Source of the DNA: Salvator merianae
Taxonomy: Eukaryota; Chordata; Lepidosauria; Squamata; Teiidae
DNA: 64,000 nt
Direction: 5' to 3'
Assembly: GCA_003586115.2 (NCBI GenBank)
Contig: QVOM02000112.1
Span: 47,422,743-47,486,742 of the forward strand
The translations under genes were made by a program, and so were the position numbers. This document shows positions 1-10,620 of this stretch, one piece after another (within the stretch, counting starts at the first letter, position 1; the number at the start of each line of letters is the position of its first letter). The notes beneath the pieces were generated by a model. It searched no databases. It saw nothing but the letters and a program-made list of their open reading frames with translations, and was not told where the DNA came from.

Positions 1-1530
1 TTTGAGGGTCTAGGCAACCCCAACCACTCCAAATTCAACGCGTTTACTGGGGCCAGAGAAGTCGCTGGGGTCGTTTGTCCTATTCTGCACATTCCCATCG
101 GGCAGGCTCATTTGAGTGATTTCAAGAGCCCTCTTTCCCTGGCTGAGCCCATTGTCTTCACTGTGAGGCCTATTCCCAAGACAGTGGCTTGGCGATCTCA
201 GTTCTTGCCAGGGTCTCACAGAAGGGAGCTCTATAGGCTGAATGTAGGCATTGTTTGTAAGGAGAAACCTTGCACTTCTATGTGGGAGAATACAAGAACC
301 CCTCTCTTTTAAAAAGCCAAGAGGGGAGAGAAGGCTGAAGCAAGGGGCTTCTTCTCCTTAGCATAGCTTCACCAGTGGGGAGGGGGCTCCTCTGCCTACT
401 CAGTGGTCAGAAAATAATAGGATTCTTGCCTGCAGTGAAAGGCCAGTTGAGAAGGAAAGCCTGGGGTAGAAAAAGCAAGGAAGAGACCCAACCACTTTAG
501 AGAAGGACAGGTGTTCAAAGTAAGTGAGTCCTGTCATTCAGGTGGTGGACAGTGGGCTGGAATCTACTTACACAAAGCAGAAGAGGTCCCTTTTGCATAT
601 ATATCATTTATATTTGAGCGGTGTTTTGTTCTGCCAACTAGCAAGAAACCTGGGACACCAGAAGGAAAACTGAGGTTATTTTAAAAAGTTTAAAATACCC
701 AATTTGGAACCCCTTGGTTTAGTCCTGAAATAAAAATCAGGGTGTCACCAAATCCTCCTGAAAGTCCATCACTGCTGCTATTTTTGTGACACTGGGTTTT
801 AAAACAGTCCCTTTTCAGTGTTTCCCGTTGTTTCTTTTCTGATATGATTATCAGGTAGCCAACATTTCTACTCGATCAGTTTTGGTTCAGTAGTTAAAAA
901 CTGATATTCCATGTGGGTTGTATTACCAAACTGTGTTCCAAAATAGGATGAAGGTGGATGCTTCGGACATGCAGACTGAGTTATACAAATGCTGATTATT
1001 AATAATATTTCCATCACCACAAGCTGAGAGGGATCTTGCTTTCCAAATAAGTGAGACAAAACTTTGTGTCTTTATTCCTTTTCCGTTCCCTGTAATTTGG
1101 ACCTAGCTATGGTAATTCAACCAGAGAGGCTCAGCTCCTGGCTACAAAACAGAGGACTTCGAATTCAGTCCAGCTGGAAGAGGATAATGGCAAGCGCCAT
1201 GGATGTGTCCACGATCGCCAGGAATCGTGACAAAACAGCACTGGCGGTGTTCATTCATTCTGCACAACTTAAAAAAAAAGGATCCTGCCTGTGGACTAAG
1301 ACCCCGAAGTCTCTCCTCTTTTTTTTGGCATAGAGTCGCTCCCTTAAGGAACACAGGAAATTCTGGTCTGCGTCGGAATTATCTTTGGCTTTCATTTCTG
1401 GGGAATCGTGGTCTTCTCTCGCCTGAAACTGGCTTTCCTCTTCAGGTTGGTGTGGGAATGACGTCGAATTGATTCCAGTCAGACTAAATCTCCAAAGCAC
1501 TCTGTTCCGAACTGGGTTGCGGAAGTAAAA
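1..1530. other. Non-coding stretch, no feature identified
   Basis: I see no convincing gene, known repeat or RNA here. Composition is ordinary to AT-rich and short open frames occur on both strands without any recognisable domain. CpG frequency starts to rise after about 1,350. Confidence 0.5.
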
Positions 1531-1534
1531 TCCT

Positions 1535-2580
1535 TTGGAAAAGTCGTTTCTGTGGAGAGGCACGGGACGTTGTACGGGACGCCATGTGCAGCTGCAGTTC
1601 CAGGTTAATCCGGCAGGGACACTGAAAGCCCCTTTCGAGATCGCTCTTTCCCTTCCCCTTCCCCCCGCCTCCGCCAACCTGCGTTCTGGGAAGCCCTCGC
1701 TAGCACTTAGCCCTGCTATTGTATTATCCCAGAACAGGCGTCCCTCCCCTCCCCAAGGCAGAGGAAGGGGGAGGCACGCGGAGCGCCGCTCGCTTCCTCC
1801 TTCCTACCCGCTCGCTTGCAGGGTGGGACGCACAAAAGACGGCTTGAAAGAAGCTTCCAGCCCAGGCGAGCTCTCAGCCACGTCAAGCCCTTGCCATCAC
1901 TATTGCTTGCTGATATTTGCATGCCGCTCCGCTGTGGAAGGCTGCCCGCTCCGTAGCCGTGGAAGGAAGCGCCTGGAGCGGGCCTAGCCGTGGGTTGCAC
2001 TCGGAGAGGGTTTTGTGTATGCGGATGCGCGCCCGCGCGCCCGCCCCCGGGGCTTGAGCTAGGCCTCGTCTGATCGGCAGCAGCCGCCACCGCCGCCTCT
2101 TCCATACCGCCCCCCCCCCGCAGTTTGCGAGCGCAGCCGAAAGGAAACACGCTGCTACCTCTGTGCAAAATAGGGACCATGTGTGCGAACTGTTTTCAGA
2201 GAGGCCAGGCATTGAGGGAAGGAAGTGCAGCAGCCCTTCCACACAGAGACCCGTGGAAGAGGGGTTCGCTGGTCACGGGGGCCGGAACTGGGACGAGGGT
2301 CTGTTCACACGGATTCCCCAACATCCGAAGCCTCCCATGTCCTCCAAGCTGGTCTCTAGGCGCGGCCTGGCGTCACTCCAAGGGCTTCCAGCGAGGCAGG
2401 TGGGCCTTGCTTTGTGTTCCCCCAAATTAGAAGGGGAACCGCGTTTGCTCCTCTGTGAGGAAAAGGCACCTAGCAAGCAGGGCAAGCCGACAGCGAAGCG
2501 AAAGAAGGGAGCACGAGAGCGCTCTGCGACAGCTACGTTTGCTTCTGTAAGAAAATTGTGCTCTTTACTGCTCTTCTGAA
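1535..2580. promoter_or_regulatory. CpG island 1 (gene-less)
   Basis: GC- and CpG-rich block containing runs such as cgcgcccgcgcgcccgcccc near 2,028-2,047 and a C-run near 2,110. Overlapping open frames exist on both strands, as expected when stop codons are depleted by GC content, and none shows a protein domain. Such islands usually mark promoters or Polycomb-bound regulatory DNA. Which strand, if any, is transcribed cannot be told. Boundaries are by eye. Confidence 0.6.
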
Positions 2581-3840
2581 ATCCTCTTTTGAAAAATTGA
2601 AAGGCACTGGATTTCAAAGATAAGTCTGCAATAGAATGTAGGATCTGACCGCAGACGCACGTTCTTTAAGCCCTACATGTATATGAGAGGACAAACAAAT
2701 ACATATTTTTTAAAACCGAAGAGTTTAGAAGAGTGAGTTGGACAGCTTATTCATTCCTGTCCTATCCTGGTAACTCAAAACAGCGATTCCGGATTCAGTT
2801 AGAAGTGAAACGATCCTTGTTGATTCGCTCTGCATACCGAGACGTGACACAGAGCAATATCTTTCTATTCCCCACGGAGCTAGAGTGCTAGAGACCGACT
2901 CCCCAACCTCTAAGAGATCGGGAGATTCCGGCACTGACTTCAGCACGCCAGATCCTCCTGCGATCCAGTCCAGTCTGTACGGGGGAGGCGCTTTGTGGGA
3001 GCAAATCAATGCTGCAGTCCGCTGCACACGTCCGTGGAAACGATTTTCCATCCAGATCAATGGCGTTTAACAGGACTGAGAACTAAAGTCTTAGTATTCA
3101 GAGATACTAGGTTGCTTAGATTTGAGATTTCACTGAAGTGGGCAAGGAAAGAAAGCGCTGCCTGCCTTAATTTGCAGTTACTCCTGAACCACTGGTTTTT
3201 CGCAGGCACTGGAAACGAAGGATCAGTATGTGTGTCAGAAGCCTTGACCCTTTCTGCACTGGGCTTATTCCGGATTACATCTCGTGCTAAGCCTGCGGTA
3301 GTCCGCGTTAGTATGCGGACAGCAGGCCCCTATTCCGGGATGTAATAAGGCCCACTGCAGAAAGGGTCCATTACAGTTTCTCCTTGGGCCTACTTGCGCG
3401 CGGGCTGGCTGGCTGCTGCGCTTGGTGCTTCTTCGCTGTCGTGCTACATCTGTGGCTTTGCTGCCAGGCTCTCCGTTTGCAATTCGTGGACACAGGCCAT
3501 CTTGACTTCTTCGCCAGAGGTCTTTCCCTGCTAGTTACGCTCCTGCCCAGTTCGGCCGGATTTTACTCGGATGTCCTTGGCGCTGCTTTGAGCTTATTCT
3601 GCCGCCACTGCTTTTTTATTGACCCGAGAGGAAGTGCTTGAGACAGAGGGCCTTTTCTCCGCCCCCCCCCGCCTTCCTCAGAAATAGGGGGCTTAGAGAA
3701 AGAAAGCGAAGGTCTGTGGCAGCCGACAAATATTATCCCTCCTAGCCATCGATCCGAACTTGTACAGATGTGAGAGATCTGGAGACTCAGGCCAAAGCAC
3801 TTGCTCCAGCGCTCTCCCTCGGTCTCTTCTTTTAACGGCT
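2581..3840. other. Unique DNA between CpG islands, no gene seen
   Basis: Mixed composition with scattered CpGs and higher GC around 3,380-3,660. No repeat family, RNA or coding exon could be recognised. Short open frames at 3,384-3,641 and elsewhere lack motifs. Confidence 0.4.
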
Positions 3841-3848
3841 CTGCTAGT

Positions 3849-3982
3849 CCTCCTTTTCTTCCTCCTCCTCTTCTTCTTCTTCTTCTTCCTCCTCCTCCTC
3901 CTCCCCCTCCCCCTCCCCTCCCGCTCTCCCTCCCCCCTTCCTTTCTATCCCCGCTTTGTTCTCCTCCCCTTTCCCTCTCTTT
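3849..3982. repeat. Polypyrimidine (CTT/CCT) tract
   Basis: About 130 bases of almost pure C and T with CTT and CCTC units on the plus strand. Mirror-like purine/pyrimidine tracts of this kind can adopt triplex (H-DNA) structure and are common just upstream of CpG-island promoters. It explains a proline/leucine-rich open frame through 3,801-4,358, which I do not regard as coding. Confidence 0.9.
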
Positions 3983-4660
3983 AAATAGATTTCAAGGCGC
4001 TGCCCGCCCGAGAGCAGCTGTTGAGCTCTCCAGAGGGAAAGCGAGCGCTCGCTTCCCTGTCAATAGCCTCTCCGCTTCTCCGATTTCCAAACAGAAAACA
4101 ATCCTCTGCGAACTGAATCTGCGGGGAGGAGTTAACCCCAGAAAAGCTGCGGCGGAGGTCGCCTGCCTGCCTGCCTGCTTGGCCGCCGCTCTCCGGAACT
4201 GGGGTGGGGGTCTCGAAAAGCCAAACCTCCCCTCCCCTGCCCTGCCCGCCCTCTCAGCAGTCCCCTTCCTTCGCATTAATGCACAGACCAAGCCATCCGC
4301 CTGCCCGTGGCCTTTCCTGGAGCAGCGCAAAAGCTGGCTGAAGAGGGCGAGCGGATGAATGAGCCCGGGGGGGGTGAACCTGCCAGGGAGGAGGGTGGTG
4401 GGTCGCCGGCTTTCAGACAAGCTTTGGGTCCGGTCGTGGGGTGAGCCTTACCTACTGTTAAATGCTGCTAGCAGAGGAAAGCTTACCAGTAAAACTGGAG
4501 GGGGTATCTGCGCGCTCTTATTTTGCTGGTAAGCTTTCCTCTGCTAGATGCCATGGAGGTGCCCATGCGGTCAACCAGAAGTCGCCCACACTGGGTGGTA
4601 CCCAGCAGCAGCAGCAACGTGGGCGCGCGCACAGAGGCCGTTCTCGAGAGGAGAAAAAAA
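3976..4660 (+). promoter_or_regulatory. CpG island 2 with a possible TATA-like element
   Basis: GC-rich, CpG-dense block starting immediately after the polypyrimidine tract. The sequence ctctttaaatagatttcaag at 3,976-3,995 is a weak TATA-like element preceding the GC-rich part, so a plus-strand promoter is possible. A short GCCT tandem lies near 4,163-4,179. There is no defined first exon and no coding sequence. The hairpin at 4,468-4,547 lies inside this block. Confidence 0.45.
4468..4547. other. Perfect 22-bp inverted repeat (hairpin)
   Basis: Positions 4,468-4,489 (beginning ctagcagaggaaag) are the exact reverse complement of 4,526-4,547 (ending ctttcctctgctag). The pairing continues inward by one T-G wobble and four A-T pairs, giving about 27 paired positions around a loop of about 26 bases. 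The length, about 80 nt, is in the range of microRNA precursors. It could equally be a tiny palindromic transposon relic, a templated repair duplication, or an assembly artefact. The perfect match suggests either selection or recent origin. Confidence 0.85.
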
Positions 4661-4706
4661 AAGGTTTAGAGAGAACAGTTGCAAAATCGGCGTCAGCTTC
4701 GGAAGG

Positions 4707-4725
4707 TTTTTTTTTTTTTTTTTTT
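4707..4725. repeat. Poly(T) run
   Basis: Nineteen consecutive T residues downstream of CpG island 2. It could be a simple repeat or the reverse-strand A-tail of a degraded retroelement, but no element body is recognised next to it. Confidence 0.9.
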
Positions 4726-4919
4726 AAAGGACAGCTGCTACGAGCCGTTCCACGAACAGAGCTCTTTCTAAGAGAAGAGTTTAAGGCTGTAATTCAGGTC
4801 CTCAGGGGCAAGCCTGTGTCTTCCCAGTAAAGACGGCTCTTCTAGTCCCTTGAAAACTGCGGCCCCGGGCAGAAACAAAGAAGCGACACACCGGGTGCTC
4901 GAAGCAGGCAAACACAGCA

Positions 4920-5200
4920 ACCTGCACTTAAGCAACTTTGGACCGTAAACAGGAAATTGGGTCTGTCGCCTCCTTGCTGGCTGTGGGGGCTGGTAAGGGC
5001 GGGCTGGTAAGGGAAGTCCCTCCCCAATTAAGAGGCACATGATTAATGCCCCAAGCAGTGTAAAACAGGGTGAGAGTAGGTGGGAGCCCATGATTATGAG
5101 GAGGCTGCTTTTATTAAAGAGGTTAAAATTCCCAAGATTGACCTGCTGCAAATAAAAGCAGTTAGCAAAAGCAAAACCACTCATACCATCCTGCAGGGGT
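4920..5200. promoter_or_regulatory. Candidate conserved non-coding element rich in homeodomain sites
   Basis: Single-copy-looking block containing several TAAT/ATTA-type cores: ccccaattaagag at 5,023-5,035, catgattaatgcc around 5,039-5,051, catgattatgagg around 5,090-5,102, and ttttattaaagagg around 5,110-5,123. Dense homeodomain, Cdx/Hox-like and Sox-like cores without repeats or open frames are typical of developmental enhancers. Conservation cannot be tested here, so the call is inference. Confidence 0.35.
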
Positions 5201-5539
5201 CATACAATATTCCTCTCCAAAAGTTATAAGGAGGCATCTTCAGGATCAGCCAGGGTGGCAGGCAAGAGAACAGCCTTCTTTCTCCCCTACAAAACAAAAG
5301 GCCTCTGTTCTATGGGTTCGCAGAAGTCTGCTTCCAAACATTCAGCGCCCTGAGAGTTCCTGCTACTTGAAGGGACTAGCACACATTTACCAGGTTTCAG
5401 GGAAGGGGGTGAAACATTTACCTCCAGCTTACCTGCACAAGCAGAATCTGTGGGAGAGGGACAAAACAGTGATAGGCCTGTAACAATTTGCAGCAGGTTC
5501 ATCGATCAGAAAACATCTATTACCATTTGGACTGTCCTC

Positions 5540-5865
5540 CACCCGCCCCAATAAAGCAGATGCATGTCAGGTAAGTGCCTGAACCCATATTAGAAGCCTG
5601 GTAAATGCAGCCAAGTCCAAGGCAATAACAGACTGGGGCCATTTCAGGCAGTCGTTTGTAGCCCCCCTCCTCTGAGCGAGAAAAAGGAGACAAACTGAAT
5701 AAATAAGCAAGCAGATATTGCAGACATCTAGTACGGCTCTTTGACTGTAATTGATTTATTAATTCATTGCAAACAACGTGTAGGTGTGTTTGAGCTGTTT
5801 ATGGCAAACAGGGCCTGTCACTTCCTTCCCTTGGGCTTTGGCTGGAAAATAAATAAGAGTTAGTG
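5540..5865. promoter_or_regulatory. Candidate conserved non-coding element (AT/forkhead-rich)
   Basis: Contains tgatttattaattcattgc near 5,752-5,770, followed closely by gcaaacaacg and tgtttatggcaaacagg, which resemble homeodomain and forkhead binding cores. A strong splice-donor-like string, caggtaagtg, occurs near 5,569-5,578, but no exon can be assigned to it. No repeat family is recognised. Confidence 0.35.
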
Positions 5866-6620
5866 TATTCCATCAGACACTGCAAATTCCAGCATCCCTT
5901 CTCAATGTCTGACAACTGACAAGTTAGCTATTGAGCCTTTTCCTCCCTGGTCTTTCAGCACTAAGCTGCCCTGGGATTTTCAGTCACCTGTGCAACTAGA
6001 CAGTACTAGAAGTCAGCACCCCCTTTTGCTGGATAGCATTTTAGGTGGTGGGGCTTCATGTGTACTTGGTTCATAGGTTGCCTTTGTCATAGGTGTATGC
6101 AAAGGACTCCCTAGCAAACTCAGCCCTAGACTAAGGTAAGCACTTACCACCACCCCTCTCCTTGCTTCTGGTTGCCCCTCCTAGCCTTCTTGGAGCCTGA
6201 AGAGGCTGGGGGGCTGCCTGTTGTGGTTTCGGGCTGGCTGAGGCTTCACCCAGCCCCTGCTGGGCCTCTAAAGATACATGATGATGATGGCAACAATGGT
6301 GATACAGGCCTGGTAATGACCTGCAGAAGCTGTAGCAGGCCTGAAATCATGGTGGGCTGCACAATAACATCCAAGAAGCTTGGAACAGCAGGCAACCCCA
6401 CTGCCTTCGGGCCCAAAAAAGCTGGGGGGGGAGGGCAAGGAGAGGCAAGGAGAGGAGAGGTAAGTGCTCTCCATCTCCAGTGTTCCATGCCAAACTCCAG
6501 CTGGTATGGAATGCTGGGGGTCATTGTTCAGGAGATCCTAGAGGATTGCATAGCCTATCTCTGTCAGAATGGGCCAGCTAGATACAACTCGGGTTGTCTT
6601 CCATCATTGGGGTGACTTCA
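5866..6620 (-). mobile_element. Degraded dispersed repeat, copy 1 of a local pair
   Basis: The block at 6,111-6,270 is clearly related to 9,771-9,925: both begin ctagcaaactca, share aaggtaagcactta, and share ggcctctaaa at the far end. A second matching core (attccatcagacactgcaaa near 5,868-5,887) recurs near 9,322. Same order and orientation. On the minus strand the two blocks give a weakly similar Lys/Gln-rich peptide, and copy 1 has a donor-like gtaagtgc after it, so a fragment of a transposon gene is possible. Family not identified. Confidence 0.55.
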
Positions 6621-7460
6621 ACCAGGTCGTCCTCCATGTCAGACACACAGTCCATTGTCTTGCTTGGGCAGCCAGTACATGTTTAGTCTCTATGACCTTT
6701 CTATAGTCTTTGTCATCCAGTGGCAGGTTCTCACACTCCACACAGCCATTTTCTGGAAGATTGACAACCAAGGGTGTCTTGACCTCTTGGGTTTCCTGCC
6801 TCTCACACCCTGCAAGGATATCATCTCACTTAATAGCGTTGGTTCAGAAGATAACTCCCTCCTCGCTGGGTTTGCAATTCCGTTGCCAAATATTTCACAA
6901 TTGCTCCTAAACTCTTGTTTTTAAAATGATTCGTTGTCTCAACACTGTGATTCTCAACTTCACTGTACAAAATATAATTAGAAGGGGCTGTATGCCTTCA
7001 ACTGTGCTGAAATCTCCTTTTCTCACCAGATTCATTAGGGATTGGCTCTGCCTTAGCATTTTTCTTACTTGTAGCCCTACTGTCTGCAGCATCTGTACTT
7101 GGATGGGGTTCGCTGCAGTTTGGGGGATCTTATTCCTCTGGCTCTCTTGCTCACAGAGCTCATTACGGCCCCTATCCATCTCTCATGAAACTACATGGTA
7201 AAATTAATGGTGCATAGCTTTGGGATGCAAATCCAGCCCTCCTCCTGGACTCTCATTCAAAGCCTTTTTCAGTGTTTCTGTCTCATAACAATCCTGCTTC
7301 CTAAGTGATCCATCTCTTTGTGCAGGGACTCTCATGAAGCCCCCTGCTTTTTCTGTGTCACCCCTTGACACAGAGACATCATCTTCTCTCCTTCCTCTTG
7401 CAGGCGTTGGATTTGTGTTGGACAGCAAGCAATACCTAATGAGATCCACTACCATTTGTT
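6621..7460 (-). mobile_element. Possible degraded transposon coding remnant
   Basis: Minus-strand open frames at 6,907-7,179 and 7,204-7,455 are polar and Gln/Arg-rich (for example the short string QVRKMLRQSQSLMNLVRKG), unlike the low-complexity frames in the CpG islands. Their position next to the copy 1 repeat suggests they belong to one old element read on the minus strand. I do not recognise the protein, and ordinary random frames remain possible. Confidence 0.25.
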
Positions 7461-9020
7461 TGTGCTATTTATACCAAAGATGTAGGGGGTGATAACAAAA
7501 TACAGTTTTACCCTGTTTATAAGTCCAGATCCTGGCTACATGAGGTTTGTCATATGCAGTATAGCTGTTGAATGTTGCTTAACAGCCCGGTGCTTTTCTC
7601 TGCATAACTTTCCTTAACTTCCAAAGTTAGCAAAGACACAGATGCATCTTACTCTCTTCATGGCAGAAATGCTTTAGGATTTCCTCAGAGGGATTCATAT
7701 TCCCATGATATGAGCATACCAGCTCTTAATCCTACTGAACTGAAATTTTAAGCTGTGCCCTCATGTAGCATTAGACAAATGTCCTCCCTCCCCCTTTGTT
7801 TAAATAAATCCTTCCCTACATTTACTTTCTTGAGCCCCCACCCATGAGTTTACCTGCTTTTGAGCCAACTCTGCTTCAGTATGCTCTGCTTACTTCATTT
7901 TGAGAAACGTCTCCCTTTTTTTCTTTTGGAGGTCACGTCATAATTGAACCCCACCTCTGTCGCCTTTCAACAAGTTGCATGGAGAATCTGAAATCCATAT
8001 TTGTGAAATGTGACTTTATTTTCTTTGCACTAACTTGAAGGAATAAACAAAACATTTCAAATGACATATCCTTCACCTAGTGTATGAATATGCAGTCTCT
8101 CACTATTTCTGTACTATAGCTCGCATCCAAGTCATGGGATTTCGGACCCAGGGGATTTAGGACCCAGGGGAAACCTTCATCTTCCATCTGAAGGTTTGAA
8201 TTCTTCGCTTTCTTGCAAGGAGAACGGCTCTGCATAGGGGGCACTTGTCTTTCCTTTAGTCTCTCATTATGCGCTCTTCGCTTATACATTAGATGGTTAT
8301 TCCCGTTCGGTAACGTAACTTCACCTTACAGACATTTTCCTTTGGTTTAAAAGTGACCCTTTTTTGATCAAATCTGTATGCGTTTCTTAGAGAAAGCTTT
8401 TGCAGAGCATTCAGCATAACTTTTGCTGATTTCTCAGCTAATACAGCGGACTTGTGAGCTTTGCATGTTTAGACAAATCATAGCTCTAGCCTTCTAATCC
8501 CTTTCCACCCACGCCTCAGCCCGGACTCTCTGGCGTGGTGCATCTAGGCGTACTATGTTCCATGATTTAGAATATCTAAGACGCGGCTGCATCACGAGGA
8601 ATAATTTGCCCCATCCAGTTTCTCAGTCCTTAGTGCTGGAGGAGGAGGGGAAAAAAATCCTCTGAGCTTTCTGTCTTCTGGAAGAAAGAGCAGTAGAGAT
8701 CCCCTCTTTCCATTCTAAATAACAAAAGGTATAAATGCAGGTTTCTTCCTTCTTGTGCAGGGAAACCATAAGCTACGGGGAAGCTTTAAAAACCGCTTTT
8801 CACCTGTAGCACTTAAACGACTCGAAACCCTTTCTTCAGGACTACAAACTTTTATTTCTCCGGAGTTCCAGAATGTTGACAATTGGTGTATAGGTGCAGA
8901 AATCAGTTTGTACTTTAAGTTGGGGTGCAAAAACTGGGTCCATAAATTCCCAACAGTAAGGATCATTTTAAAATTTACTAGCAGAGTAAAACACAGTAGC
9001 TCATAACAGCAATGGTCCAT

Positions 9021-9022
<2 letters not shown>
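7461..9022. other. Non-coding stretch, no feature identified
   Basis: AT-rich to neutral DNA without a recognised repeat, RNA or exon. A minus-strand frame through 8,715-9,221 is stretched by the dinucleotide repeat that follows and is not considered coding. Confidence 0.45.

Positions 9023-9064
<42 letters not shown>
9023..9064. repeat. (AC)n microsatellite
   Basis: Twenty-one uninterrupted AC units on the plus strand, likely length-polymorphic. It generates artificial Thr-His or Cys-Val frames. Confidence 0.98.
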
Positions 9065-9066
<2 letters not shown>

Positions 9067-9299
9067 GTCTTAAGAGAAAAAAGTGCAGAAGGTTTATTAA
9101 AGGGTAAAATCAGTTTCAAGTTAAAGTTACCAGCCAAGATGGAACACTCCCCTTCGCCCAGGAACACAAGAGACTTCCGTGCAAGGGAGAAGAAAACAAA
9201 CAAATACACAAAAGTGTGCATAAATCGTAGACATGTTTAAATCGTTTACAGGAATTAGTCTATCACCTTCCTCCTCCTTGTGTTCCAGCAGGTAAGTTG

Positions 9300-10620
9300 T
9301 TTCCTGGTTTGGAACAAATTTGTGTATCCCACCAGATATTGCAAACTCCAACATTCCTCTTGTTTTCCACTGGAGACAGGTTGATTTCCTTGGACTGTGG
9401 CTTGGACTAAGGTGGCAGCATATTCTGATAGGCATGATATACTCCTGCAAAATCCACACCCTTGTTCCGCCTTCTCCTTTTCAAGTAACTTGGGATGGCA
9501 TCATTCATTTTGAGGATGTCAGTGATTCCACAGCTGGAATGACAGTCACTCATTCCAAGGAAGGGGTGCACAAAAAGACATTATTCATTCCAAGATTAGA
9601 ACAATAGTTTTTCATTTCAAGCTGGAGGTGTATAAAATGCCATGTTGGACGTCATTCATTCCAGGGAGAAAGTCTGATGTGCAAATCCTGTTTCATTCCC
9701 CAAAGGAGGGATGTTCAAAATGCTGTTTTAAATGCTTTATGAGGCTTTCAAAATGATCGCACTTCTCTTGCTAGCAAACTCACCGCTAGAGCAAGGTAAG
9801 CACTTATTCCAACTCACCTTGCTCCTGGCTGCTCCTCTTAGCCTTTTCAGGACCTGGTGGATGTAGGACCATCTGTTGCTGCATCTGGTCACCCACGGCT
9901 TCCTCAGCCTCTCCAGGCCTCTAAACAATAATAATGATTTTTAAAAATTCTTTAGAAGTCTGGTAAGGGATGGGGTGGATGTCCGGGCAGGCCCCAAATC
10001 ACCTTGAGGTATGCAATGATATCACTGCACAGCCTGATACATTGATGGCTATGCCTTCTTCTCCAGGCTGCAATAAAACCCAGGAGGGGAAGCAAGGAAC
10101 CAGATGAGCTAAACAAAGTGCTCACCGTGATCTGAGGCCAATTATGGCCCTCATGTAAAAGTGGCGTGGCTGTTTTGAATGCTTTGCAAATTCCAAGGGG
10201 CTTCTCAGGGCTCACTCCCGTGGAGGCAGACTGGCCTTGCAAACTCATACTCCAGTGATTTCACCTCACTCAGTGCCAAGGGAGAGAGATTCCACTCATT
10301 TTAAAAGGAAGGTGCTGAATGGAGAGGAACTAATTTTAGTGAGAAGGTCAGCTGCACTGGTGGCTGTAATGATAATGTGTAAGACATCTGCACCATTTTA
10401 AAACTCTCAGGGCAGTTCACAATCAGCAGTGATAAGGAACCTGGAGCCTTTCAGATAATGTCAGGCTGAGTTCCTGAACGTTGGCCATGGTGGCAGTGGT
10501 TTGTGAGAGCTGGCATTCAGCAGCTTCCGGAGGACCACCATTTCTCGTGCGTGCCTGCCCTTGATCAATCTGATTTCCTCAAAAGTGTTTTGGAGTTGAC
10601 TGGGGATGTTGGAGAGCATT
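9300..10620 (-). mobile_element. Degraded dispersed repeat, copy 2 of a local pair
   Basis: Carries the same two cores as copy 1: tatcccaccagatattgcaa near 9,322-9,341 and the block 9,771-9,925 matching 6,111-6,270. The start-to-start spacing of the second block is exactly 3,660 bp. Between the cores copy 2 has a degenerate tandem array absent from copy 1. Minus-strand open frames occur at 9,737-9,928 and 9,952-10,248 but have no recognised domain. The pair could be a segmental duplication, two insertions of one family, or the two ends of one long element. Confidence 0.5.
9498..9710. repeat. Degenerate short tandem array
   Basis: Variants of tcattcattcca recur at about 9,501, 9,547, 9,582, 9,610, 9,652 and 9,692, each usually followed by a purine-rich gg/aag segment. 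Spacing is irregular (28-45 bp). It is confined to copy 2 of the local repeat pair. Confidence 0.5.

Noticed and set aside
3801..4358. 185-codon proline/leucine-rich frame
   Set aside because: Its core is the translated polypyrimidine tract.
8715..9221. 168-codon minus-strand frame with a Val-Cys run
   Set aside because: The run is the translated (AC)n microsatellite; flanking residues show no domain.
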